Shown: positions 19,556 to 28,745, numbered from the stretch's first letter. The stretch is DNA of 64,000 nt from Methylocapsa sp. S129 (GCF_009765995.1 NZ_LMUI01000020.1:1-64000), one strand, 5' to 3'. A program made the numbers and translations. Notes: generated by a model not told the origin, from the sequence alone.

Positions 19556-21076
19556 TCAATCGTTGATGAAGCCGACCTTGCCGGAATAGTTTGAGATCGG
19601 CTGCGAATTACCCGAACTCGAATAGAGGCGATTCACACGACCCAGAAGCCAGCTCTGCGGATCGGTCGCGTCGACGTAATTGGCGTCGGGCTTGACGATC
19701 TCATGAGGATCAATCGCATGAACGATATAAGGCGTCACCATGATCAGCAGTTCAGTTTCATCGCGCTGATAGTCGCGCGAGCGAAAGAGCGCGCCCAGAA
19801 TGGGCAGGTTCATCAATCCGGGGACGCCGTTGATAGCCTGCTGCGTTTCAGTTGAGATGAGTCCGGCCGACACAATGGAGCCGCCCGAAGGAAGTTCGAC
19901 AGTCGTCTCGTTCCTGCGGGTTCGGAAAGCGGGCACCGCTGTGCCCAGGACCGTGATTTGTTTCGAATTATCAATGTCCGTCACTTCGGTCGCGACCCGC
20001 AATTGGATGCGGCCTTGCGACAGCACAACCGGCGTAAAGTTCAGCGTCACGCCGTAGGGTTGATAGGCGAAAGTCAGGACGCAATTGCCGCCGCCGGTAG
20101 GGCACGTTTCACCCGAAGGGACGGGAACCGAACCGCCGGCCAGAAACTTGGCGCTTTCCCCGGAGACGGCGGTTACGGTCGGCTCGGCAAGCGTCCTTGC
20201 AACCCCCTGACGTTCGAAGGCCTGCAAGGTCGCGGAGAAGCCTGTGCCGTTGGACTTGGTCCAACCGAGCACGGCTTCTGTGGCCGTAATCGCGCCATTG
20301 ATGGCGAAAGGATTGTCGACGGTGAAGCTATTGGGCGAATTGCCTGTGCCTGCCATGCTCACGCCGAGCTGTTTCAATATTTCACGCCGAATTTCGGTCA
20401 CGGTGACGCGCACCGACACCTGGTCCAACCCCCGAATGATTAGCGAGTTGATCACTTTGCCGCTCACCGGCGTTCCCGCGGAAGAAATGCTCACTGACGG
20501 TGCCGCTCCGCCTGACGGCGCTCCGGCGGCGCTGGAGCCGCTAGGGGCGCCGCCGAGAACGGAAACGCCAACAAATCCACTCGCGATGTCGAGCGCCTTC
20601 TGGGCCTCGCCGGCGGATCCGACCGAGCCTATCAGAATGATCGAATCAGCGACGGTCTTAACCTGAATGTCGTTGCCTGGAAGCGCAGTGCGCAACAATT
20701 CTTGCAACTCGCCGATGTCGCGGCCGACCGACACTTCGAAGACAACGATCTGGCGTCCGTCCTTGTCGAGCGCGAAAATACTTGTCTGCCCGTTAGCGAT
20801 CGCATCGATGTAAAGGCGGCGCGCCGAACGCACGATGGCGTTGGCGACAGCGGGATTGCCGACGAAGATTTCGCTGGCTTCCGCCGGAAGATCGACGATC
20901 ACCGACTTTCCGACGCCCATCTGCAAATGACGGGCGACGCTTGACGCCCTCACCGTCTGTCCATCAGCCGCGTCGGCGCCCGCGGCGGGCGAGGACAGTT
21001 GAGGCGCGATCGCAAGGCTGGCGGCGAGAAGGCCTGCGCGCAGCATCGCGAAACGCTTATCCCGACGACCATTCAT
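19556..21076 (-). CDS. cpaC: Flp pilus outer-membrane secretin CpaC (RcpA)
   Basis: Secretin ring through which the Flp pilus passes the outer membrane. A signal peptide is followed by a pilus-secretin N-domain (GVGKSVIVDLPAEASEIFVGNPAVANAI), a BON/N1-like region, a Gly/Ser/Ala-rich linker, and the secretin core with VTVTEIRREILKQLG, EPTVTAVSGESAKFLAGGS and the C-terminal VPGLMNLPILGALFRS box. The ATG at 21076 gives a 506-residue product. A GTG at 21115 with GGGG shortly upstream is an equal candidate and would add 13 residues. It follows cpaB closely. Confidence 0.93.
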   Translation of the reverse strand: MNGRRDKRFAMLRAGLLAASLAIAPQLSSPAAGADAADGQTVRASSVARHLQMGVGKSVIVDLPAEASEIFVGNPAVANAIVRSARRLYIDAIANGQTSIFALDKDGRQIVVFEVSVGRDIGELQELLRTALPGNDIQVKTVADSIILIGSVGSAGEAQKALDIASGFVGVSVLGGAPSGSSAAGAPSGGAAPSVSISSAGTPVSGKVINSLIIRGLDQVSVRVTVTEIRREILKQLGVSMAGTGNSPNSFTVDNPFAINGAITATEAVLGWTKSNGTGFSATLQAFERQGVARTLAEPTVTAVSGESAKFLAGGSVPVPSGETCPTGGGNCVLTFAYQPYGVTLNFTPVVLSQGRIQLRVATEVTDIDNSKQITVLGTAVPAFRTRRNETTVELPSGGSIVSAGLISTETQQAINGVPGLMNLPILGALFRSRDYQRDETELLIMVTPYIVHAIDPHEIVKPDANYVDATDPQSWLLGRVNRLYSSSGNSQPISNYSGKVGFIND

Positions 21077-21124
21077 CGACCGGCTCTCATTTCGATTTTG
21101 TGCTGCGTGAGACACGAGGACCCC

Positions 21125-21937
21125 TTACCGGCTTGCTTGTTGTGGGGCGCCGGCGCGCACGATCGTCAGGCCGCCCCCTTTGGAGACGCCGAGGTCGCTG
21201 ACGGAGTCTGTCTTACCTGCGGCGTCCAACATGCTGCGCAGCGTGAGATGGAGATTTCCCGCGCCTCCCATGCGCTGGGCGAGGATAATGAGCTCGGCTT
21301 GCTCAGGGGTGAGTTCAAGGGTCGCGTTCGCGCCCAGCGCAGTCCCTTTATCGGCGCCCTTTTCCTGAATGCTTTGCGCAATGGCCAAGACGCGGACATT
21401 AGTCAGGATCGTCTGGGCGCCGTTAACCTCGACGCCGCGCGCCTTGGTCTGTTCTTCGTCACGATAGACGCGGATCACGTCGACCCGGTCGTTGGGAAGA
21501 ATAAAGCCGCCAGCCGTTGCGCCGCCGCCTGGGTCGATATTGATTGCGACCGCCCTCATGCCAGACGGAAGAATGGCCGACAGAAAGCCGGAATTCGGCC
21601 CTTTGATGAGCTTGTCGCGCCGCATCGGCTCGCCCTGGAGGAACGATCCCCGAGTCACCGCGCCTTTGACATTTTCGAGGGCTTGCGGGCCTTCGGATTT
21701 CTTGATCATGAGTTCCGACAGCGCCTGCGTCGGCCATTTCTGCCAGACGTAGTCCGGCTCAGCCACTTGCGTGCCCATTGGCAAGTCGCGAGCGGCGACC
21801 AGAACCTCGTCCGTGTCTATCTTTGGCGCGGCTTGGATGATCTGCGGTGGCGGAGCCTGCCCGGAATTGAACAGAACATAGGCGCCGCCAAAGGCCAGAA
21901 CTGTAACGCCCAAGACCGCAATTTGAACCCTGTTCAT
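21125..21937 (-). CDS. cpaB: Pilus assembly protein CpaB (RcpC)
   Basis: Periplasmic, inner-membrane-anchored protein associated with the CpaC secretin. The 270-residue protein has one N-terminal membrane anchor (residues 6-26), a SAF/beta-clip domain (VLVAARDLPMGTQVAEPDYVWQ) and the RcpC/CpaB domain (GMRAVAINIDPGGGATAGG, PNDRVDVIRVYRDE). It starts a run of closely packed genes, with only about 10 to 50 bp to cpaC, and is separated from cpaA by 354 bp that hold a CtrA-like site, so it probably begins its own transcript. Confidence 0.92.
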   Translation of the reverse strand: MNRVQIAVLGVTVLAFGGAYVLFNSGQAPPPQIIQAAPKIDTDEVLVAARDLPMGTQVAEPDYVWQKWPTQALSELMIKKSEGPQALENVKGAVTRGSFLQGEPMRRDKLIKGPNSGFLSAILPSGMRAVAINIDPGGGATAGGFILPNDRVDVIRVYRDEEQTKARGVEVNGAQTILTNVRVLAIAQSIQEKGADKGTALGANATLELTPEQAELIILAQRMGGAGNLHLTLRSMLDAAGKTDSVSDLGVSKGGGLTIVRAGAPQQASR

Positions 21938-22291
21938 GACGCCAAGCCCTTATCGCGCCGTTTCGCGCAACGTGGACTTGATATGAACAGTCAATCGTCA
22001 AATTAGGGTTAATCAGACGTATCCAATCTTCAAAGGCATATGGAAGCGAGGCATTTAAACCCACGGGAGTCTGGCGACCTGCCCAAATCGAGCCGCCGGC
22101 GTCGTCGCGCTTTCGCGAAACTGGCAGGTTGCCGCCGCGGACGAAAATCGGGCGGGAGAAGTCCTCATTTGATTCATTTGTCGGGGTATGCCGGGCGATC
22201 GCGATAACACGCTGATTATCATAGATAAATTGTCAAAGAGGGCGACCGCTCGCTCTGCCGGCTGGGCGACGGCGATCTCAAATTCTAATCG
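21938..22291. other. Intergenic region between cpaA and cpaB
   Basis: About 354 bp with no supported gene. The end near cpaB holds a near-consensus CtrA site, so this is probably the cpaB promoter region. No convincing terminator for cpaA was seen. Confidence 0.5.
21998..22012 (-). promoter_or_regulatory. Near-consensus CtrA site upstream of cpaB
   Basis: The minus strand reads TTAA-CCCTAAT-TTGAC, one mismatch from the CtrA consensus TTAA-N7-TTAAC, about 61 bp before the cpaB start. CtrA control of pilus genes is known in Caulobacter. This site is weaker than the one upstream of flp. Confidence 0.4.
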
Positions 22292-22810
22292 TCAAATGCC
22301 CGCCGCGGCGCGCCAAATCTGCGTCTGCGGGTAGAGAGCAAGGCCCGCCGCCGCCAGGGCGATGCCATAAGGAACGCCGCTTTCTGGATGATGGAGGCGG
22401 GCGACCCAATCGAGACGCGCCGCCCAGGCCGGCAATGGCGCCTTACGGCTCAATATCAGCGCGAGAGTCAGGACGCCGCCCAATACAGAAGCAAGCAAAC
22501 CATAGTCGAGGATCAGCGCCCAGCCCAGCCAGAGCGCGGTAGCGGCGGCGAGCTTGGCGTCGCCCCCGCCGATCCAGCCTTGTGAAAATAGGGCGAATGT
22601 CAGAACAAGCACGACCAGCCCACAAGAAAGGTCGATCGCAACCGCCGTGAGGGGCAGGCCGACGGCGACGGCCAACGCGAAATATCCAAGCACCAGAGCG
22701 ATGCAAACGCGATTAGGAATCGTCATCGTGAAAAGGTCGGACGATGCGGAAAAGGTCATCAGCGCGGGAAACAAAACGAGGGTTGGGAGGAGCAGGAAAC
22801 TTGCAGCCAT
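22292..22810 (-). CDS. cpaA: Prepilin peptidase CpaA (TadV)
   Basis: A membrane aspartyl protease that removes the leader of Flp pilin. The 172-residue polytopic protein has the two catalytic Asp motifs of type IV leader peptidases: SASSDLFTMTIPN near residues 22-34 and GGGDAK near residue 84. It lacks the N-terminal methylase domain of PilD, as usual for CpaA/TadV. It stands alone between flp (212 bp upstream) and cpaB on the same strand. Confidence 0.92.
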   Translation of the reverse strand: MAASFLLLPTLVLFPALMTFSASSDLFTMTIPNRVCIALVLGYFALAVAVGLPLTAVAIDLSCGLVVLVLTFALFSQGWIGGGDAKLAAATALWLGWALILDYGLLASVLGGVLTLALILSRKAPLPAWAARLDWVARLHHPESGVPYGIALAAAGLALYPQTQIWRAAAGI

Positions 22811-23022
22811 GACCCACCACGATTGTTGGAGCGCCCAAAACGCCCGTGCTTAAGGACAAATCGTTGAAGTCCCGTTACCGTCGGTTCGCGTTCCGCGGCC
22901 GCTCAGAATGGGACGATTGTGGCCGACGACTTGACGGTCGCCCTCGTCTTGAAAAAATCAGCGCGCCAACGAGGGATGATCCCGTCGGCGCGCCATACAT
23001 CGTCAAATCGCCTTGGCGGGAA

Positions 23023-23187
23023 TTACTTCAGGTTGCCCGCGACTTCGTTGAAGGTGCCGTTCAGTTTGGTGCCCAAGGCGCCGAGCGAAACGATGATCGC
23101 TACGGCGATCAACGAGGCGATAAGGGCGTATTCGATGGCGGTGGCGCCAGATTCATTGGCGACGAACTTCTTGATGGACTTGATCAT
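23023..23187 (-). CDS. flp: Flp-family type IVb major pilin
   Basis: A 54-residue prepilin, the structural subunit of the Flp pilus. A basic 14-residue leader ends in Gly (ANESG), followed by ATAIEYALIASLIAVAII, which has the Glu5-Tyr6 pair and hydrophobic helix diagnostic of Flp pilins. The start ATG at 23187 is preceded by AGGAG at an ideal distance; a longer open frame to 23343 is spurious. A perfect CtrA box lies about 146 bp upstream. It is transcribed ahead of cpaA and the remaining pilus genes. Confidence 0.94.
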   Translation of the reverse strand: MIKSIKKFVANESGATAIEYALIASLIAVAIIVSLGALGTKLNGTFNEVAGNLK

Positions 23188-23332
23188 TATATTTGCTCCT
23201 GCTGCGGAATGCTTACTCCGGTTGAGCAAATCGCTTGCCCGTCGGAATACCGAAAACTTACGGTCGCGCCGTTTCGAATGGGTTAATCCGACTGTGTGCA
23301 ATCGGCGCTGTGCGCGATTGCGTTCCGCTTGG

Positions 23333-23347
23333 TTAAACGGCATTTAA
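23333..23347 (-). promoter_or_regulatory. CtrA binding site upstream of flp
   Basis: The minus strand reads TTAA-ATGCCGT-TTAAC, a perfect match to the CtrA consensus TTAA-N7-TTAAC, about 146 bp upstream of the flp ATG. In Caulobacter, CtrA activates pilA, the orthologous pilin gene. The site itself is seen; the regulation is inferred. Confidence 0.6.
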
Positions 23348-23479
23348 TCGGAATGGAGATTTCCGATACTTTGGCGGTCTGGCCTTTCGATTTTGTTAAG
23401 ATGATATTGAATGCGCGCACGGGGATGTCGCCGTTGCGTGCGGCGCTGTGAGATAGCGCGTCATGGGAAGAGGTGAGTT

Positions 23480-24397
23480 GTGACGTCAAGCGGGCCCGCG
23501 GCCATCTGCATCGATTGGGGCACAAGTTCGTTCCGCGCCTATCTTGTGGGCGTCGGCGGGACGATCATTGAACGTGTCGAGTCCGCTCGCGGCATTCTCA
23601 CCATCGCCAAGGGCGAACACGAGGACGTGCTGGCGCACTTTATCGGGGGGTGGCTGACCAGCGCCCGCGCTTTGCCGATCCTGATGTCAGGAATGATCGG
23701 CGCCCGCCAGGGGTGGGTCGAGGCGCCCTACGCCCCGTGTCCGGCAGGCTTGCGGGAGATCGCCGCGTCGATCGTGACGGTCGGCGCCCGGACATTCGGC
23801 GCGATCGGCCTTGTTCCCGGGGTCAGCGCGCTCGATCGCAACGGCGCGCCCGATGTGATGCGTGGCGAAGAGACTCAAATTCTCGGCGCGCTCGCCGCAT
23901 TGGATCGCGTGGACGGAACTTTTGTTCTGCCAGGAACCCACTCGAAATGGGCGCGCGTCGAAGCAGGACGCATCGTGTCCTTCGCGACTTATATGACCGG
24001 CGAAGTTTTCTCAGCCCTTAAGGATCACACCATTCTTGGACGGCTGATGGAAGCCGGACCGGGGGACGAGGAAGGCTTTGCCGAAGGGGTTCGCGCCGCC
24101 TCACGGCTTGAGCGGCCGGGAGACGTCCTGCACGCTATTTTCATGACGCGCACTCTCGGGCTATTCGATCGGTTGGGATCGGGTCAATTGTCGGATTATC
24201 TTTCCGGCCTATTGATCGGCGCGGAGCTTCTGTCGGGCGCGCGGGGCGCGCAGGGCGCCATCGTGATCGGCTCGCCTGCCTTGACCGCTCGCTACTGCGC
24301 CGCCGGCGCGATTCTGGGGTTGGCGCTTCAGCCCTCGCCAGAAGATTGCGCGCCGCTGGGGCAACTTGCGTTGCTCGCCCATTGGCGCCCGGCATGA
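23480..24397 (+). CDS. dgoK: 2-dehydro-3-deoxygalactonokinase
   Basis: Phosphorylates 2-keto-3-deoxygalactonate in the DeLey-Doudoroff pathway of galactose/galactonate use. The 305-residue protein starts CIDWGTSSFRAYLV, a sugar-kinase ATP-binding motif, followed by MSGMIGARQGW, MRGEETQILGAL, PGTHSKWARV and TYMTGEVFSALKDHTILGRLM, which are typical of DgoK. The GTG at 23480 follows GGAAGAGG. No dgoA, dgoD or galactonate transporter is adjacent. The stop abuts the putA stop with no base between them (convergent). Confidence 0.9.
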   Translation: MTSSGPAAICIDWGTSSFRAYLVGVGGTIIERVESARGILTIAKGEHEDVLAHFIGGWLTSARALPILMSGMIGARQGWVEAPYAPCPAGLREIAASIVTVGARTFGAIGLVPGVSALDRNGAPDVMRGEETQILGALAALDRVDGTFVLPGTHSKWARVEAGRIVSFATYMTGEVFSALKDHTILGRLMEAGPGDEEGFAEGVRAASRLERPGDVLHAIFMTRTLGLFDRLGSGQLSDYLSGLLIGAELLSGARGAQGAIVIGSPALTARYCAAGAILGLALQPSPEDCAPLGQLALLAHWRPA

Positions 24398-27300
24398 TCA
24401 GCCGATCGACATCAGGCTGGCGTTGCCCCCCGCCGCCGTAGTGTTCACTGTCACCGTCTGTTCGTTCATAAGCCAGTCCAGCGGCCAGTTTTCCCCCTGC
24501 TGAAGCCGGGTCGCAGAAAGGCTGAAAACGCTGGCGATCGGGCCGCTCTTCTGAGACATTTCGCGCAGAAGATCGAGCAATGCCTCGCCCTCGCAATCGG
24601 TCAGCACGACGTCGACTGATGTTGAGGCGTCGGCAAGACCAATATCGGCGCGCAAAGCGCGCGGCAGCCCGTCAAAGACCGATTGGGCCGCGCGCCCGGC
24701 GAGCAGAGCGCGATTGCCGGCGCTCAGGGCGCAAGCGATCTGTACGATCGCGGCCTCTTCTGAAGCCGCATGACATAGAACGGCGCCACGCGCGTGCAGC
24801 CCATAGAGGTTCTGTTCGCCAACCGGCCCTGGCAATTCGATGCTGGCGCCGAAGCGGGAGTGCGCGGCGACCGCATTACAGCGGCTTGACAACGCCACTC
24901 GCCCCTCGCTCGCCAACCATCCGCAAAATCTTGTCGCGGCGGGACTCATCGCTGCCCTGCCGGAGAGCGGCCAGAGCGGCGGCGCGACGCTCAGCAAACG
25001 CTTGAGGTAGAGAGGGCCGCCAGCCTTGGGACCCGTCCCCGACAGACCATGGCCGCCAAAGGGCTGCACGCCGACGACGGCGCCGATGATGTTGCGATTG
25101 ACGTATATATTGCCGGCGGAGAGGCGCGCGGTCACCAGATCGATGACCCCGTCGATGCGCGAATGCACGCCGCCGGTCAAGGCATAGCCGGAAGCGTTGA
25201 GTTCGTCGATCAAAGCGGTCAACCCGTTGCGCCGGAAGCGCAACACATGGAGAACGGGGCCGAAAACTTCGCGTTTCAGATCGCTGACGGCGTTGATCTC
25301 GATGAGAGTCGGCGCAATGAAATTTCCCGCTTTGCAATCCTCGCCGAGGTCGGGTGCGTGAACCGCAAATCCGCGTTTGCGCATTGCCGAGACATGCGCG
25401 GTCAAGGTCCCCAGCGCATCTTGCGAAATGACCGGGCCGAGATCGGTGGAAAGCCGGTCGGGCTTGCCGATTGTCAATTCGATCATCGCCGCCTTCAGCA
25501 TGGCGATGGTTCGTTCCGCGATATCTTCTTGCAGGCACAGCACGCGCAAAGCCGAACAACGCTGTCCCGCTGAATCGAATGCCGAGCCGAGGACATCGGC
25601 GACCACCTGTTCGGCAAGGGCGGAACTGTCGACGATCAACGCGTTCTGCCCGCCCGTCTCCGCAATGAGCGGGATCGGCTCGCCATTCGCCCCGAGCCTT
25701 TGCGCAAGCGCCCGCTGGATGATGCGCGCGACTTCGGTCGAACCGGTGAACAAGATTCCAGCTATTTGGGGATGAGCGGTCAGCGCCGCGCCCACTTCAC
25801 CCGCGCCGGGCAGCAATTGAACGGCATGTTCGGGAATGCCCGCCTCGTGGAGAATGCGTATCGCCTCGGCCGCAATGAGGGGCGTTTCTTCGGCTGGTTT
25901 GGCGATGACGACATTGCCGGCGGCCAAAGCGGCGCTCACCTGCCCGGTAAAAATAGCGAGCGGAAAATTCCAGGGGCTGATGCACGCGATAACGCCCAGC
26001 GGGCGATGCGTCGCATTGGAGAAATCGTTGCTGACCTGCGCCGCGTAATAGCGCAGAAAATCGACGGCCTCACGCACGTCGCCGAGGGCGTTGGGCAGCG
26101 TCTTGCCCGCTTCGCGGCACATCAATCCGGCTAGTTCGCTCGCACTGTTTTCAAAAAGCGTCGCCGCGCGCGCAAGACACGCCCCCCTTTCTGTTGGCGC
26201 TCTGTCGCGCCAGGCCGGCCATGCGGCGGCGGCGGCGGCGATCACCCTGGCGATGTCCTTCGCATCGGCAAAGGCGACGTGGCCGATAATATCGCTATCG
26301 TCCGCAGGGTTGACGATGGGCTGCATAGCGGCGGCGTCTTCGCCCGCCCGCCAAATCTTCGCCGCGCTGGAAACCAGCTTCGCGCCCAGCTCCGACAATC
26401 TCGCCTCATTGCTCAAATCAATGCCTGCGGAATTGGCCCGCGCGTCGGCGAAAAGGTCGCGCGGCAGGGCGATTTTTGGATGAGGAGCGCCGATAGGATC
26501 AAGCGCGCGCGCCGCGTCCATCGGGTCTTCCAAAATGGCTTCGATCGGGATGGATGCGTCGGCGATGCGATTGACGAAAGATGTGTTGGCGCCGTTCTCC
26601 AGCAGGCGCCGGACGAGATAGGCGAGGAGCGTTTCGTGCGACCCTACGGGCGCGTAGATGCGGCATGGGCGATTGAGATGGGCGGCGCCGACGACTTGTT
26701 GATAGAGCGGTTCGCCCATGCCGTGTAGACACTGAAACTCATATTGGCCGGCGTAAAAATTCGCCCCCGCCATTGCATAGATGGTGGCGAGAGTGAGCGC
26801 ATTATGGGTGGCGAATTGCGGATAGATTTCGCCCGGGGCGTCAAGCAACAGCCGCGCGCAGGCGATGTAGGAAACATCCGTATGGATCTTGCGCGTGAAG
26901 ACGGGAAAGCCTTCGAGGCCCTCGACCTGCGACCGCTTGATCTCGCTGTCCCAATAAGCGCCCTTCACCAGCCGGACCATGATGCGGCGCTTTGTCCGCC
27001 GCGCAAGATCGATGATGAAGGCGAGGACTGCAAGGCTGCGCTTCTGATAGGCTTGAACGACAAAGCCGACACCGTTCCAACCGGCCAGATCCGGGTCGCG
27101 GCACAGCGCTTCGAGAAGGTCGAGCGACAGATCGAGCCGCTCGGATTCCTCGGCGTCGATATTGATGCCGACGTCATATTGGCGCGCCAGCATGACGAGA
27201 TTTTTGAGGCGGGGCAGCAATTCTTCCAACACGCGATGACGCTGCGCGCGTTGGTAGCGCGGATGCAGAGCGGAAAGCTTGATCGACAGGCCGGCCCCTT

Positions 27301-28093
27301 CATAGATGCCGCGTCCACCGGATGCCGCGCCAATGGCGTGAAGCGCGTTGGCGTAGGAGGCGAGATAGCGCGCGGCGTCATCAGCCGTGGCCGCCGCTTC
27401 GCCGAGCATGTCGTAGGAATAGCGAAATCCTTGCGCCTCATGTTTGCGGGCGGCGCCAAGGGCGGCGTCGATGGTTTGGCCGCACACAAACTGCTCGCCC
27501 ATCACGCGCATCGCCGTATCGACACTGGCGCGAATGATTGGCGCGCCGCTTCTGGCGATCAGCTTCGTCAGCGCCGAGCCCAGGCCCGTCTCATCGAAAG
27601 TGCCCACCAGCCGCCCGGTGACGAGAAGGCCCCAGGTCGCCGCATTGACGAAGGGCGAGGGCGATTGGCCGATATGGGCGCGCCATTCGCCCCCGCCTAT
27701 CTTGTCGGCGATCAATGCGTCGCGCGTCGCGCTGTCGGGAATGCGCAGAAGGGCTTCGGCAAGGCACATGAGCGCGACGCCTTCCTGGCTGGACAGCGCA
27801 TATTCATGCATCAAGCCCTGAACAAGACCGGCCGCCGGTCGGGCGCGCAATTGTTCAACCAGTTGGCGCGCCAGAGCATGCGCCTTAGCCTTCGTCGGCG
27901 CCGGCAATGTCGCGGCGTCCAGGAGCGCAGGCAGACACTCCGTCTCGGGAGCGCGGTAACGGGCGTCGATCGCGGCGCGTAAGCCGTCATGCCTCTGAAT
28001 ATCTGCGAGGAACGCCGCAAAGGGCGCCGCATCGAACGAATCAGGGCCGCTCAATCGCTCGGCGGAGATGGACGGTTTTGTGACCCCGGGCAT
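24398..28093 (-). CDS. putA: Bifunctional proline dehydrogenase / P5C (glutamate semialdehyde) dehydrogenase
   Basis: Oxidises proline to glutamate in two steps at the membrane, first with FAD (electrons to quinone) and then with NAD. The 1231-residue protein has the PRODH barrel near residues 170-480 (MVRLVKGAYWDSEIKRSQ, EFQCLHGMGEPLYQQV) and the aldehyde dehydrogenase domain near 560-1020 (SPWNFPLAIFTGQVSAALAAG, AETGGQNALIVDSS, catalytic Cys in QRCSALRVL near 844). A further C-terminal domain makes it a type B PutA. It lacks the N-terminal ribbon-helix-helix DNA-binding domain of the E. coli autoregulatory PutA, so control must come from elsewhere. Its stop abuts that of dgoK. Confidence 0.95.
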   Translation of the reverse strand: MPGVTKPSISAERLSGPDSFDAAPFAAFLADIQRHDGLRAAIDARYRAPETECLPALLDAATLPAPTKAKAHALARQLVEQLRARPAAGLVQGLMHEYALSSQEGVALMCLAEALLRIPDSATRDALIADKIGGGEWRAHIGQSPSPFVNAATWGLLVTGRLVGTFDETGLGSALTKLIARSGAPIIRASVDTAMRVMGEQFVCGQTIDAALGAARKHEAQGFRYSYDMLGEAAATADDAARYLASYANALHAIGAASGGRGIYEGAGLSIKLSALHPRYQRAQRHRVLEELLPRLKNLVMLARQYDVGINIDAEESERLDLSLDLLEALCRDPDLAGWNGVGFVVQAYQKRSLAVLAFIIDLARRTKRRIMVRLVKGAYWDSEIKRSQVEGLEGFPVFTRKIHTDVSYIACARLLLDAPGEIYPQFATHNALTLATIYAMAGANFYAGQYEFQCLHGMGEPLYQQVVGAAHLNRPCRIYAPVGSHETLLAYLVRRLLENGANTSFVNRIADASIPIEAILEDPMDAARALDPIGAPHPKIALPRDLFADARANSAGIDLSNEARLSELGAKLVSSAAKIWRAGEDAAAMQPIVNPADDSDIIGHVAFADAKDIARVIAAAAAAWPAWRDRAPTERGACLARAATLFENSASELAGLMCREAGKTLPNALGDVREAVDFLRYYAAQVSNDFSNATHRPLGVIACISPWNFPLAIFTGQVSAALAAGNVVIAKPAEETPLIAAEAIRILHEAGIPEHAVQLLPGAGEVGAALTAHPQIAGILFTGSTEVARIIQRALAQRLGANGEPIPLIAETGGQNALIVDSSALAEQVVADVLGSAFDSAGQRCSALRVLCLQEDIAERTIAMLKAAMIELTIGKPDRLSTDLGPVISQDALGTLTAHVSAMRKRGFAVHAPDLGEDCKAGNFIAPTLIEINAVSDLKREVFGPVLHVLRFRRNGLTALIDELNASGYALTGGVHSRIDGVIDLVTARLSAGNIYVNRNIIGAVVGVQPFGGHGLSGTGPKAGGPLYLKRLLSVAPPLWPLSGRAAMSPAATRFCGWLASEGRVALSSRCNAVAAHSRFGASIELPGPVGEQNLYGLHARGAVLCHAASEEAAIVQIACALSAGNRALLAGRAAQSVFDGLPRALRADIGLADASTSVDVVLTDCEGEALLDLLREMSQKSGPIASVFSLSATRLQQGENWPLDWLMNEQTVTVNTTAAGGNASLMSIG

Positions 28094-28448
28094 GTGATTT
28101 GCCTATCTTCGCTTCCAAACAGAGGCCGCCCGAGCCAGGGCAGGGCGGATGACTGGAGATGACGGCGGAAAGTTCGTCCCCAGCAATATGGCGAATGTCG
28201 CGCATTTGGGTTCGACGAGCCAGAGCGATTATGAACGAGGGCGCGGATCCCTCGCTCCGCCGCCGTCTGCTCGACACCGGATGAAATCGGCCGTTCAACG
28301 GCGCCATTTCGTCGCATGCTGCAGAGCAACAATTTGTTTGCTGCGGCGCACCACGCGTGCTAACGTCTAAACACATCATACCCCGCTGGACAGGATTGAT
28401 CGATAAGGATCAACTGATAAAACTGAGTCGCGGGACATTGAGGATACG
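28094..28448. other. Intergenic region between putA and a small divergent gene
   Basis: About 355 bp without a supported gene; both flanking genes read outward from it, so it should hold both promoters. A dyad TTGATC-GATAAG-GATCAA lies at 28396-28413, about 36 bp before the small gene. No Lrp/PutR-type operator was recognised. Confidence 0.4.
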
Positions 28449-28745
28449 ATGGGCGCGGTTTGGAATACGAAATGGGGCACGCGAAAGGTCCGCGTGAGTC
28501 CTCCGACCCTTGAGGAAGCTTTCATCGCCGCCGAGAGTCTGACCGAGGATTTCGGGCAGAGGATCGAGATCGCGGCCTCGCTGATGGGCGTGCCCGTCGA
28601 TGAAGTGAAGGCGCAGGCGGCAAAATTCGCTCCTCATGCGAACGGCCGCCCCACCCTCGTGACGGGCCGCGGGCGCGCCGTTGTCGTTCAATACAAGCGG
28701 CCCAGAGTCGGGCGGCCGGCGGCCATGCCGGGTTCCCGAGGTTAA
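28449..28745 (+). CDS. Small conserved-looking hypothetical protein (98 aa)
   Basis: The product is not recognised. The 98-residue soluble protein is basic at its C-terminus (KRPRVGRPAAMPGSRG) and has an acidic helical centre (TLEEAFIAAESLTEDFG). GAGGATACG precedes the ATG, a normal ribosome site. The Arg/Pro tail with a GRP core looks like an AT-hook-type or nucleic-acid-binding tail, which is an impression only. It stands alone, divergent from putA, with 148 bp to the ABC exporter downstream. Confidence 0.55.
   Translation: MGAVWNTKWGTRKVRVSPPTLEEAFIAAESLTEDFGQRIEIAASLMGVPVDEVKAQAAKFAPHANGRPTLVTGRGRAVVVQYKRPRVGRPAAMPGSRG

Noticed and set aside
26744-27982. 412-codon frame on the plus strand over putA
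   Set aside because: It is antisense to putA's conserved domains and shows no independent gene features.
28396-28413. FNR/FixK box upstream of the 98-aa gene
   Set aside because: TTGAT and ATCAA are present but separated by eight bases, not four, so the site does not fit the FNR family.
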